This document shows positions 8,265 to 17,400 of a stretch of 64,000 nt of DNA, piece after piece (position 1 is the stretch's first letter; each line of letters begins with the position of its first letter). A model generated the notes under the pieces. That model searched no databases. It saw only the letters and a list, made by a program, of their open reading frames with translations, and was not told the DNA's origin. The translations under genes and the position numbers were made by a program. The DNA comes from Marinifilum fragile JCM 15579 (GTDB lineage Bacteria; Bacteroidota; Bacteroidia; Bacteroidales; Marinifilaceae), in assembly GCF_001310955.1 (NCBI RefSeq), contig NZ_BAZX01000015.1, positions 35,554-99,553 of the forward strand, written 5' to 3'.

Positions 8265-8753
8265 ATGATAATGTATTTAGTCCCATACCATAAATCTCTT
8301 ATAAAATCACCTTACAATAGTGATGAAGTAAAAAGAATTATCTCAAGGCTCATTAATGAAGATTCGGGAACGAATAAATTCTTGAACTGGTTTATAGGCA
8401 AGAGGTTTGAGGGAGAAGTGGGAGAAGAATCATTCAGGATAGAAGAAAATCAAACTGCTTTTAATCACTTTACATTAATTGTGAATGGAAATATGAAACG
8501 AAATCAAGATGGGGTTGCCATAGAATGTAAATTCAAATTAAACACACATGTCTGGATATTCTTTACATTTTTAAGTGCAGTGATTGGACTAATGAATGCT
8601 GCAGCCTATGTGATATACATGTTTACAGGTACATCAAAACCTACTTTCTTTTTGATATTTGGAATGATAACCTTCTTATATGTATTTTATTTGCTAGCGT
8701 TTCAAATTAATTTATACCGAAGTAAAAAAATGCTAAAAGATCTTTTAGCCTAA
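8265..8753 (+). CDS. Uncharacterised membrane protein with two helices, 162 aa
   Basis: Not recognised. A soluble N-terminal domain of about 95 residues is followed by two hydrophobic helices (about 97-120 and 126-147) and a short basic tail (RSKKMLKDLL). ATG at 8265 is used; the ATG two codons on is equally possible. It opens a run of small genes of unknown function in accessory DNA, 33 bp before a secreted protein gene. Confidence 0.65.
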   Translation: MIMYLVPYHKSLIKSPYNSDEVKRIISRLINEDSGTNKFLNWFIGKRFEGEVGEESFRIEENQTAFNHFTLIVNGNMKRNQDGVAIECKFKLNTHVWIFFTFLSAVIGLMNAAAYVIYMFTGTSKPTFFLIFGMITFLYVFYLLAFQINLYRSKKMLKDLLA

Positions 8754-8786
8754 TTAAACGATTCTCTGTACTAAACAAAAGATACG

Positions 8787-9518
8787 ATGAAACAACTACT
8801 TAAATCAAGAAGCATGCTTATTCTTTTATTAGTAATGCTTTCTTTTAATAATTCAATTGGGCAAGGTAAGAGGCAAATCATTGAATTGGCTGATTGGAGA
8901 ATTGAAATTGTTGATTGTGATTCAATGAAAATTCAAGAATATTTTGAAGATCAGGCTGTCATAGATTCCATAATTCAAAATTTTAGCAACAGACATGCTG
9001 AAGCAAAGGCGATTGAAAAATATCAAATTACAAAGTTTAATATTCCTGTTAGAATTGAAAATCAAGATAGAATAGTTTTGTTAGAGTCTGGTAGGGATAT
9101 TAGGCTGGTAGCTAATGATACATTGGAAGAAGCGGAATATACTTTTGAAAAAGCATTTGAGGATTATTATTTGTTTAGGGTACAATGGTTTGAAGGTAAT
9201 AACTACTTTCTATTAAATAAATTAACAGGAGAAAAGCAGTATACGATTGGGCGTGTGTTTTTTAATAAAAGTAGAGAACTTCTAATGAGTATTAATGATG
9301 ATATAGAAGCGGGTTATAGCGATAATGGATTCCAACTTTTTGAGCGGAATAAAGAGAAGCAACTAAATGAAATTTGGAGATTTGATCCTGGATGGGCACC
9401 TGAGCAGTTGATGTGGATGGATAATGAAACTTTAATTATTAAAGGTTACAAGTTTTCGGACCATGATGATTTTTCATGTTCGCCGATTTATAAGAAGTTG
9501 AAAATAATACGTCGATAA
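8787..9518 (+). CDS. Uncharacterised secreted protein, 243 aa
   Basis: Not recognised. A Sec signal peptide (about 1-25, LILLLVMLSFNNSIGQG) precedes a beta-rich acidic mature domain with many aromatic residues, as in periplasmic beta-propeller or WG-repeat-like proteins. It lies 33 bp after the two-helix membrane protein gene, so co-transcription is likely. A REP-like palindrome sits directly behind the stop codon. Confidence 0.68.
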   Translation: MKQLLKSRSMLILLLVMLSFNNSIGQGKRQIIELADWRIEIVDCDSMKIQEYFEDQAVIDSIIQNFSNRHAEAKAIEKYQITKFNIPVRIENQDRIVLLESGRDIRLVANDTLEEAEYTFEKAFEDYYLFRVQWFEGNNYFLLNKLTGEKQYTIGRVFFNKSRELLMSINDDIEAGYSDNGFQLFERNKEKQLNEIWRFDPGWAPEQLMWMDNETLIIKGYKFSDHDDFSCSPIYKKLKIIRR

Positions 9519-9549
9519 CTGCCACAAGTCTGTAACTTATGCTTATAAC
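9519..9549 (+). repeat. REP-like palindrome, copy 1
   Basis: Begins CTGCCACAAGTCTGTAACTT and matches the palindromes flanking the RAYT gene (10685-10715, 11277-11308) with a few changes. It fits entirely into the 34-bp gap between two genes. It is likely a target or product of the nearby RAYT family transposase. Confidence 0.7.
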
Positions 9550-9552
9550 GAA

Positions 9553-10062
9553 ATGGATAGAACAAAAATTATAGAAAATTTAATTGTTGCCCTTGTATTA
9601 ATTTTAATGTTAATGAAATTGGGAGTGGGAATTTACGAACAGGTAAATTATGTGCGAGCTTTTTATTCTGTGAAAGAGCTATTTGCAAACCCTATGATCA
9701 TCTTGAGATCAAACTTACTTTTCGATCCCATTGTTTGCATGCTTGCCATAACAGGTGTATTCATACGCAAGCCTATTGGTTTTGTGTTGATATTAATACT
9801 GCCATCGTTGATATTGTTTTATAGAATAATCCCGCTTTTATCTCCCAATTCTCAGTTTAGTTTTTGGGTATTGGTACTGCCTGTAATACTATTTGTGTTG
9901 ATCAATTTAGGTGTAATGCAAAAAAGATATCATATAGCATCCACAACCAAACAGATGAAAATGAATGGAATTGCTTTAGCTATTGCTTTCTCCATTGCCT
10001 TGTTGATGTTCTATTTTAAGGGGAATTTAATGTGGTTTTTAGAGAATGCTTTAAACAAATAA
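9553..10062 (+). CDS. Uncharacterised integral membrane protein, 169 aa
   Basis: Not recognised. Four hydrophobic helices are visible (about 10-28, 55-85, 92-118 and 135-158) with short loops, and there is no signal peptide separate from the first helix. The gene starts right after a REP-like palindrome. No pathway can be inferred from the neighbours. Confidence 0.62.
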   Translation: MDRTKIIENLIVALVLILMLMKLGVGIYEQVNYVRAFYSVKELFANPMIILRSNLLFDPIVCMLAITGVFIRKPIGFVLILILPSLILFYRIIPLLSPNSQFSFWVLVLPVILFVLINLGVMQKRYHIASTTKQMKMNGIALAIAFSIALLMFYFKGNLMWFLENALNK

Positions 10063-10225
10063 AATTCAGAATACCCCAGATGGCGCGAGTTTATGCTAAT
10101 CGCACAGATGGTAGATACTTTTAAGTCTCAATTTGTTAATACTAATGTTGAGAAAGCTATGGGGTGGTCTTCAGGAAGTGATTCAAAATCAATTTTTTAC
10201 TCAATTTATGAATATGTGAGGGGAG

Positions 10226-10603
10226 ATGGAAAGAAATAAAAAACTACATTTTATAGGTATTGGAATTTCTATTGGAATTTCTATAATGGCAATATTATTC
10301 CAGTATACAAGAGAGAAAGATGAAGCTCAGAATGGTTACTACGTTGCTGTAGCAAAGGTGTTGGAGTATAGGAAAAATAGACCTAAAGGTACAACAACCA
10401 GAAAACATGTTTTAAAATTTAAGTATTGGAATGGCGAAAAATTTATTATCAAGATAAGAAATATAGAAATTGGAACTTATTATACTGATGATATTGCTCC
10501 TGGTGATTTGTTTATACTAAAGGTTTCTAAAACGAATCCCGATCTATATGACATTTTCTTTAATATAAAAGTTGATCCAGAATATGGTGTAAAAATACCT
10601 TAA
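10226..10603 (+). CDS. Uncharacterised protein with one N-terminal membrane anchor, 125 aa
   Basis: Not recognised. One hydrophobic helix (about 8-25, glycine/isoleucine-rich) is followed by a soluble beta-rich domain with alternating hydrophobic residues (VLKFKYWNGEKFIIKIRNIEIG). It somewhat resembles the single-domain DUF3592-like proteins, without certainty. It is preceded by 160 bp with no gene and followed by a REP-like palindrome and the RAYT gene. Confidence 0.55.
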   Translation: MERNKKLHFIGIGISIGISIMAILFQYTREKDEAQNGYYVAVAKVLEYRKNRPKGTTTRKHVLKFKYWNGEKFIIKIRNIEIGTYYTDDIAPGDLFILKVSKTNPDLYDIFFNIKVDPEYGVKIP

Positions 10604-10684
10604 ATAATTAAATCTAGATCGTCTGCTTGTTTTTTGTTGTAATGGACAATCCTAGCAGTGTGATAGTGGGAGAGGCCCCCCTAA

Positions 10685-10715
10685 CTGCCGCAAGTATGTG
10701 ACTTGTGGTAATAAC
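10685..10715 (+). repeat. REP-like palindrome, copy 2 (left of the RAYT gene)
   Basis: CCGCAAGT / ACTTGTGG arms around ATGTG form a hairpin with one G-T pair. It lies 11 bp before the RAYT start. Nearly identical to the inverted copy behind the gene, so the transposase gene is bracketed by oppositely oriented palindromes. Confidence 0.85.
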
Positions 10716-10726
10716 AAAAAATACCA

Positions 10727-11272
10727 ATGAGTCGAAATTATAAATTTAGAGATCAGGAAAGCAGGTATTTCATAAGTTTTGCTACGGTACATTGGATAGA
10801 TGTATTTGTGAGACCACAATACAAAGACATACTTGTGGATAGTATAAATTATTGCATTAAAAATAAAGGCTTAATAGTATATGGATGGGTAATCATGACC
10901 AGTCATGTGCATATGATTATTGGTACTAAACAAGATAAGATGCAGGATATTGTTCGAGATCTAAAAAAATATACCTCAAAGGAAATCATTAAGGCTATTC
11001 GAGAGAATCCAAGAGAAAGCCGTAGGGATTGGATGTTGTGGATGTTTGAACGAGCAGGCAAGAAAAATGGGAACAACAAAAATATTCAGTTTTGGCAACA
11101 GAACAATAATCCTATTGAATTATCGGATAATAAGATTTTAGATCAGAAACTAAATTATTTACACAATAATCCCGTGGAAGAAGGATTTGTTGTTGAATGT
11201 CACGAATACAAGTATAGTAGCGCAATTGATTATGCCAATGGGACAGGATTAATAGATATTGTGCTGGTATAG
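10727..11272 (+). CDS. REP-associated tyrosine transposase (RAYT, Y1/HUH type)
   Basis: Single-strand HUH transposase of the IS200/IS605-related RAYT group, 181 residues. It has the metal-binding motif H60-V-H62 within MTSHVHMII, a candidate nucleophile Tyr82 in LKKYTSKEI, and the family tail YLHNNPVEEGFV. RAYTs are usually single-copy, domesticated enzymes that recognise and spread REP palindromes. Copies flank the gene on both sides and a third lies 1.2 kb upstream. The enzyme looks intact. Confidence 0.9.
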   Translation: MSRNYKFRDQESRYFISFATVHWIDVFVRPQYKDILVDSINYCIKNKGLIVYGWVIMTSHVHMIIGTKQDKMQDIVRDLKKYTSKEIIKAIRENPRESRRDWMLWMFERAGKKNGNNKNIQFWQQNNNPIELSDNKILDQKLNYLHNNPVEEGFVVECHEYKYSSAIDYANGTGLIDIVLV

Positions 11273-11276
11273 CGTT

Positions 11277-11308
11277 GTTATAGCCACAAGTCACAGACTT
11301 GCGGTAGT
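11277..11308 (-). repeat. REP-like palindrome, copy 3 (right of the RAYT gene, inverted)
   Basis: The reverse complement ACTACCGCAAGTCTGTGACT and its continuation match copy 2 at most positions. It sits 5 bp after the RAYT stop codon in the opposite orientation to copy 2. Confidence 0.85.
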
Positions 11309-11405
11309 AATGGGCAAGAAGGGAAGAACGAAAATTTGAAACTTATTCGATTGGTATAAAAGAATTAGATGCTTTAAATTAGTAGGATCAACAAAACCTT
11401 TGAGT

Positions 11406-11861
11406 ATGATACCAAAAGAAGATGCCACAAAAAAACCTTTTGCACCTGTAATAATCCTTATTGGTATACTTTACCTAACGATTGCCTGTACCAATGAAAA
11501 ACCGGAAGATGATTCTTTAGCTGAGGCATACAAATCGCTGCAGGGAGAATGGCAGTGGGTAAAAACCGAAAGTCCTCGCACACGAAGCGAGTTTACGCCC
11601 GCATCAGAAGGATACCAGGAAAAGATTGTGTTCAAAACCAACGACACGGTGGAGTATTACAGAGATGAGGTGTTGAGTCACAAGTATCCATACCAACTAA
11701 AGTATAGGATAGATAACTCGATGGATGTCAATAGTGATTCTACATTGGTTTTGGTCATCAATAAGGGAACAGAGTCTTACTTTTCTACCAAAAAGGATAC
11801 CTTAATCATTAACCAATCTTATGTGGACGGGCCTGTTACTTACTATGAACGCAAAAAGTGA
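11406..11861 (+). CDS. Small lipoprotein, lipocalin-like fold possible
   Basis: Hydrophobic N-terminal segment ending in the lipobox LTIAC, so probably a lipoprotein. The mature part has the pattern LQGEWQWVKTES followed by alternating strands, like small lipocalin-type lipoproteins of Bacteroidota. ATG at 11406 was preferred to the TTG two codons earlier. Its 3' end overlaps the possible 5' end of the DUF3788 gene. Confidence 0.65.
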   Translation: MIPKEDATKKPFAPVIILIGILYLTIACTNEKPEDDSLAEAYKSLQGEWQWVKTESPRTRSEFTPASEGYQEKIVFKTNDTVEYYRDEVLSHKYPYQLKYRIDNSMDVNSDSTLVLVINKGTESYFSTKKDTLIINQSYVDGPVTYYERKK

Positions 11862-12327
11862 ATGTGACTTATTTTTATTTCTAATCCTAAATAAACCCAA
11901 ACCTGTGACCGATATTAGCATTTTCCCCGACAAAACCATAAAGCCCACCTTTAATGATGTAAGAGATCAATTAGGCGATTTGTATCCCTTGTGGGATAAT
12001 ATTTACAATTTGGTATACGAGAAATACCCCAATGCAATAGAGGAATGGAATTATCCTGGTAAAAATTATGGATGGAGCTTTCGCATAAAGGATAAGAAAA
12101 GAGCCATTCTTTATTTTTTGCCAAGAGAAAATCGCTTTTTGGTGGCTTTTGTTTTCGGCCAAAAAGCCTATGATGAAATTATGCAGACAGATATTGCCGA
12201 AAGCATAAAAACAGATCTATCGAAAGCGAAGAAATATGCCGAAGGCAGAGGTGTAAGAATTGAAATTAACGATGAATCTCAAATAAAGGATATTGAGAAG
12301 TTGATTGAGATTAAGTTGAAGTATTGA
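11821..12327 (+). CDS. DUF3788-family protein
   Basis: Small cytoplasmic protein of unknown function. The segments NYPGKNYGWSFRIKDKKRAILYFLPRENRFLVAFVFGQKA and ADIAE-like KTDLSKAKKYAEGRGVRIEI match the DUF3788 pattern as I remember it. The longest frame opens at 11821 inside the preceding gene. The alternatives ATG 11845 and GTG 11905 (VTDISIFPDK) fit the family better, because DUF3788 proteins usually begin close to the IFxDK motif. Its stop overlaps the next longest frame by 4 bp. Confidence 0.7.
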   Translation: MWTGLLLTMNAKSECDLFLFLILNKPKPVTDISIFPDKTIKPTFNDVRDQLGDLYPLWDNIYNLVYEKYPNAIEEWNYPGKNYGWSFRIKDKKRAILYFLPRENRFLVAFVFGQKAYDEIMQTDIAESIKTDLSKAKKYAEGRGVRIEINDESQIKDIEKLIEIKLKY

Positions 12328-12377
12328 ATAAGCTTTCTTTAGCTATTAAGAATAAAGGAGTAAATAAAAATTTGCAT

Positions 12378-12814
12378 ATGACGAATAAGGATAACACTCC
12401 AATAATTACAGAACAAAGCTTCACCAAAAGCAAAGAAGAAGTATGGAAAGCCATTACCGATGCCAATGAAATGCGAAAATGGTTCTTCGCTGAGATGCCA
12501 GATCATAAGGCAGAAGTTGGTTTTACTACCCAATTTAATGTGGATGCTGGCGAAAGAGAGTTTATGCACTTGTGGAAAATTACTGAAGTGGTTCCAAAAG
12601 ATAAATTGGTTTGCCAATGGGAATATGAAGGGTACGACGGAGTTGCATGGTAACTTATGAACTATTTGAAGAAAATGAAGGTTGCAAAATTAGAGTAACA
12701 GCCACGGGTGTTGAGAGTTTCCCTAGTGATGTTCCCGAGTTCAGACGTGAAAGTTGTGAAGGTGGTTGGAAGTATTTTATCAACCAGAGATTAAAGGAGT
12801 ATTTGGAGAAATGA
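12378..12814 (+). pseudogene. SRPBCC / AHSA1-type START-domain protein, disrupted by a frameshift
   Basis: The first frame (ATG 12378 to stop 12653) gives EVWKAITDANEMRKWFFAE and ends at EGYDGVAW. The continuation lies in another frame from 12650 to the stop at 12814: VTYELFEENEGCKIRVT and EGGWKYFINQRLKEYLE, the standard C-terminal half of this family. Adding one G to TGG at 12649-12650 restores a single protein of about 145 residues. Such proteins bind small hydrophobic ligands. The stop overlaps the next ATG in an ATGA arrangement. Either a real lesion or an assembly error. Confidence 0.8.
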
Positions 12815-13617
12815 TGAAGCTGGTAAAATATTTGAGTCGATTTATAATATTCGTTCTTCTAACCATTATAACGCAAATAGGCGGATTGATCTATTTAATT
12901 AGTGTCGTTATAAACAATAAGATTAGGCTAACTTTTTGGGGTAAAAGGTTGGTGGTTTTTATGGTTTTATATGTCACAGTAAGCTTTCTGATTGTTCCTT
13001 TTGTTGCTCCATGGTTTGGAAGGGAGAAGATTAGAAATAATGATAATTTGCAAGCAGCAACTTTTGCAACAGTATTATTGAATCGTAACTATGTTACTTC
13101 TGAAACCCATGATTTTTTGCAGAATATTTCCCAAAATCTAGAGGAAAAGAAACCAGAAGTAAAGGCTCGATACTTGGATGCTTGTTTTCCATTTTTTGAT
13201 GGTTTTCCTTTGTTGCCACATTTGAGCCATAACGATGGTTGTAAGGTTGATTTTAGTTTGGTGTATGAAGATATCAATGGACAAATCGCAAATAAAAGCA
13301 AGTCTATAAGTGGATATGGAGTATTTGAAAATCCGTTAAGGAATGAGATTGATCAGTGCAAAGATTGTTTGCAAAAAGGATATTTTCAGTATGATTATCC
13401 AAAATATATGACCCTTGGAAGGATTAATGATGATATAAAGTTTTCTAAAAGTGGAACCAATGCCTTAATCGATGCTATTTTAAGTCAAAGAAAACTCACA
13501 AAGATGTTTATTGAGCCGCATTTGAAGCAGAGGCTAAAATTAGAGGATAAAAGAGTTAGGTTTCAAGGTTGCAGATCGGTGAGGCATGATGATCATATTC
13601 ATGTTCAGATAAATTAA
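12811..13617 (+). CDS. Membrane-anchored putative LAS/M74-like murein endopeptidase
   Basis: 268 residues from ATG 12811, which overlaps the preceding stop (ATGA). Two hydrophobic helices lie near 8-35 and 45-68, then an extracytoplasmic domain. Two motifs recall penicillin-insensitive murein endopeptidase MepA: SH140-N-D-G-C-K-V-D147, where the His and Asp are seven residues apart as in MepA, and a C-terminal DDHIHV with His259, His262 and His264. Together they could supply the zinc site of the LAS peptidase fold. Function and the call itself are inference from these motifs; overall similarity was not tested. Confidence 0.55.
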   Translation: MMKLVKYLSRFIIFVLLTIITQIGGLIYLISVVINNKIRLTFWGKRLVVFMVLYVTVSFLIVPFVAPWFGREKIRNNDNLQAATFATVLLNRNYVTSETHDFLQNISQNLEEKKPEVKARYLDACFPFFDGFPLLPHLSHNDGCKVDFSLVYEDINGQIANKSKSISGYGVFENPLRNEIDQCKDCLQKGYFQYDYPKYMTLGRINDDIKFSKSGTNALIDAILSQRKLTKMFIEPHLKQRLKLEDKRVRFQGCRSVRHDDHIHVQIN

Positions 13618-13618
13618 T

Positions 13619-13707
13619 AAAAAAATCCGGGTCCCCACCCGGATTTCAAATCTAACCACTAAATGTAACCCAAATCACTAATCTATGAAAAAAACTTCGC
13701 GTTTTTT
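13619..13707 (-). ncRNA. Putative small RNA unit A
   Basis: Minus-strand unit: TTAACA at 13753-13758, 31 bp, -7 box TACATTTG at 13714-13721, expected start near 13707, and a terminator with a perfect 10-bp stem (AAATCCGGGT / ACCCGGATTT, CCCC loop) and a seven-U tail at 13619-13646. The body of about 60 nt contains UUAGUGGUUAGA, the complement of TCTAACCACTAA. The same plan occurs twice more downstream. Expression is inferred. Confidence 0.6.
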
Positions 13708-13795
13708 ACAGTACAAATGTATGCTTGCTTACAGTGAATTGTTTTAAGCTGATGTTAAGTAATTATAATTTTATTGCTTGATACCATTGTATAAA

Positions 13796-13886
13796 AGAAA
13801 AATCCCAGACCAACTAGTCTGGGATTTTCTCTAACCACTAATTACTAACCTAAAATCTAACCTATGAAAAAACTTCTCTGTTTTGT
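13796..13886 (-). ncRNA. Putative small RNA unit B
   Basis: Minus-strand unit: TTAACA at 13932-13937, again 31 bp from the -7 box TACATTTG (13893-13900). The terminator has a perfect 11-bp stem (AAATCCCAGAC / GTCTGGGATTT) and an A-rich plus strand giving the U-tail. The body contains the complement of TCTAACCACTAATTACTAAC. The terminator stem sequence differs from unit A while its position is conserved, which suggests selection for the hairpin. Confidence 0.6.
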
Positions 13887-14107
13887 ATGATTCAAATGTA
13901 GTTGATTAAAGCGTTAAGCGAACTGAACAAATGTTAAAGAAATTTAATACCATTTAAATTTCAGTGTGAGCTGTAGGAGAAAACTTGAATTGAAATGTCG
14001 TGATATAATCAGTCAGCCATTGGGAGTCAAAAGGACTGATAACTTTAATGGATTAATAATTGGTTTAAATCTGACTTTTGGAAGGATTTGTTGGTGGATA
14101 TACAAAA

Positions 14108-14196
14108 GAAAAATCCCGAACGGGCGTCCGGGATTCTCTCTAACCACTAATTACTAACCTAAATCTTTAATCTATGAAAATACTATCTTTTATAGT
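14108..14196 (-). ncRNA. Putative small RNA unit C
   Basis: Minus-strand unit: TTAACA at 14242-14247, 31 bp, -7 box TACCTTTG at 14203-14210, and a terminator stem AATCCCG / CGGGATT (14112-14135) with a U-rich tail. The body is almost identical to unit B over TCTAACCACTAATTACTAAC. The gene-free DNA between units and on to 14485 is AT-rich and holds no ORF I would support. Confidence 0.6.
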
Positions 14197-14485
14197 ACAC
14201 TACAAAGGTATGGCAAGAATTGGTTAAGACCTGAGAATAAGTGTTAAAAAACCTTAAAGAAGTTTGATCTTCAAAGAGATGGCAACTTAATAGAGAGCTA
14301 TAGGTCTTTATTTGTGCGGGATTCAATGAATTTAAGGATAAAAAATTTTTTCAGTTGAAACTTAGAGCTTTAAATGATTTCTTTAGATAATGGTAAATAT
14401 CTCTTTAAAACAGGAGTTTCCATAGCTCATTTTATTTATCTAAATTAGGCCTTGTTAAAACCAAAATCAATTCCAAACCTAGACT

Positions 14486-17400
14486 ATGAATGAATCGTTA
14501 CTGAAAGCCTTAATGAGACTTTTTGCCATCATTGTTGATGAGCAAAAGCTGGGATTCGAAACAGCAGCACGTGATGTTGTTGAAGGGTGGCTTCAGAAAC
14601 AATTTAGCAAGGAGTGGACCGAAAAGTATCTACAGGATTTTGAGCGATATTTAAAGGATTCTCATTGCGATGAAACGGGAGAGGTTTGTTTTATAAACAA
14701 GCATCCACAAGTGAAAGATGTTTGTGAAAAATTGGTGGAGGAAGTAGAGCAGGAGCAGAAAGTTTGGATCATGCTTCAATTGCTCGAATTTATCGATGAA
14801 ACGGAATATACTGGTTACGATGAATTAGATTTGGTAAAAACGGTTTCAAAAACCTTTAATATTCCCAAAAAAGAGTTCGAATTAAGTCGACAATTTTTGA
14901 TTGGAGATGAACTGTCTATTCCTTTTAACGAACATCTGCTTTTAATTGACAATAGCGAGGATTGGTCGCATGAGGTGGTGAAACATATTCGGAGTGAGAA
15001 GCTTCGGGGAAGAATTTTTGTGCTGCATTTGGAAAGTACGAATACCTTCCTGATGAAATATTTTGGAGAGTATAACCTTTTCTTGAACGGACACAATATA
15101 AAAGTAGATAGAGCTTATCTTTTATCCTATGGTTCGGTTATTCGAAGTCATAGAATCGATCCGATTTATTACTCCCAGATTGCTTCCATTTATATTGAGA
15201 AGAAAAATCTCACCGATCTTCGGTTTATTGCAAAAAATATAGAATTCAAGTTCCCGGGTTCCAATAATGGAATTTATCCGGTTAGTTTGGAAATGAACTC
15301 TGGACAATTGGTTGGAGTGATGGGCGGTAGTGGTACCGGAAAATCTACTTTGCTAAATGTGTTAAATGGGAATTTATCCCTGCGTCAGGGAAATATCTAT
15401 ATCAATGGCTATGACCTTCATTTGGATAAAGATAAACTTGAGGGGGTTATTGGATATGTCCCGCAAGATGACTTGTTGGTTGAAGAACTAACGGTTTACG
15501 AGAACCTGTATTTTAATGCCAAACTTTGTTTTGATGGTACTTCGGATAAGAAAATAGAAGAAATCATAAACAAAACCATTGAGGATTTTGACTTGGTAGA
15601 AGCCAGGAATTTAAAGGTTGGTGATCCGATTAATAAAGTGCTGAGTGGAGGACAAAGAAAGCGATTAAATATTGCATTGGAGTTAATGCGCGAACCTTCG
15701 GTTCTCCTGGTTGATGAACCCACCTCAGGCTTATCCAGTATGGATTCCGAAAAGGTAATGATTCTTCTAAAACGTCAGGTTTTGAAAGGAAAATTGGTGA
15801 TTTGTAACATTCATCAACCTTCGTCTGATATTTTTAAACTTTTGGATAAGCTAATCATGATGGATCAAGGAGGCAAGGTAATCTACTTTGGGAATCCGAT
15901 TGATGCTGTTGTTTATTTTAAAACCCAATCGCATTACGTAAAGGCCAACGAAAGTGAGTGTTTAACTTGTGGTAACGTTAACTCCGAACAGATTTTACGA
16001 ATTGTTGAGGCCAGAATGATGAACGAATATGGCAAGCAAATTCGTAAGCGCAAAAGAAGTTCAGATGATTGGTACGAACTCTATAAAGAGAATATTGAGA
16101 AGAAGAACAAGGTACATGGTTCTGGCAGAAAAAAATTGATACCCAAGAACTTTTTTAGCATCCCAAAGCGTTGGGAGCAATTGAAAATTTATCTTACCAG
16201 AGACTTTAAAGCCAAACTGAGTAACAGACAGTACATGCTGATTACCTTGTTGGAGGCACCACTTTTAGCCATAATTTTGGGATATTTTACCAAATACATT
16301 AGTGGTTCTGAATCCGATCATTTGGACTATGTATTTGCGAAGAATGAAAATATTCCCTCTTTTATTTTCATGGCTGTTGTTGTTGCTTTATTCCTTGGTT
16401 TGATTATTTCGGCAGAAGAAATTCTTCACGACCGAAGAATGATGAAGCGCGAGAAATTCCTGAATTTGAGTCGATGGAGCTATTTAAACTCCAAAGTCAT
16501 TATTATGTTGATTATTTCGGCAATACAGAGTTTTTTATTTGTTATTTTAGCTACCTACATTTTGGAAATTAAAGGCCTAACCTGGGAGTATTGGTTAATC
16601 CTGTATACGGCTTCGTCATGTGCCAATTTAATTGGCTTAAACCTGTCTGCTGGATTGAATTCTGTGGTAGCTGTTTATGTATCCATACCATTTATTTTGG
16701 TCCCGCAATTGCTGTTCTCAGGAGTCATTGTGAACTTTAACAAATTGCATCCTGCCATTACAACAAAAAAGTATGTTCCAATCGTTGGAGATTTAATGAC
16801 TTCACGATGGGCTTACGAGGCTTTGGTGGTTGAGCAATTTAAGAACAATCAATTTGAGAAGCAGTTTTTTCCATATGAGAAAGCGATGAGTGAATCGTCT
16901 TTTCGTTCATCCTTCCTGATTCCGGCCATGCAGCAAAGCTATAAATCATGGTTAAAGGAAAATAACGACAAACATTATAGAGTTTTTAAAAACGAACTGT
17001 TAAAGCTTTCAGATATTTATGCCTTTCCAACAGACTTGGAAGTAACTAAACGAGTTTTGCGAGATTCTTCGGCAAGAGTGCAAACCTGGCTCGAGCATGT
17101 TAAGCAAGCAGGCTGGAAAGAATATAAAGAACAATCAAATCATAGAGATCAGGTTTACGAAGAGATTATTGATGAACTTGGCGACAGAAAGAAAATTATT
17201 GAATACAAAAATACCCATCACAACGAGGCTATTGAGCAAATCGTAACCAACAGAAGAGAAATTAATAAGTTGATAAGGTATAAGGATGAATTTATTCAAC
17301 TAAAAGATCCTGTTTTTCAAACTCCCATTAGTCAAAATGGGCGAGCTCAGCTGTTTGCCTCACAAAAGCGACTTGGCAATTATTTAATTGATACATTTTG

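Noticed and set aside
13681..14240. Three mini-genes starting ATGAAAA on the plus strand
   Set aside because: They encode 20, 8 and 17 residues with no conservation after the first few codons; the conserved features (promoter, terminator U-tail) are on the minus strand.
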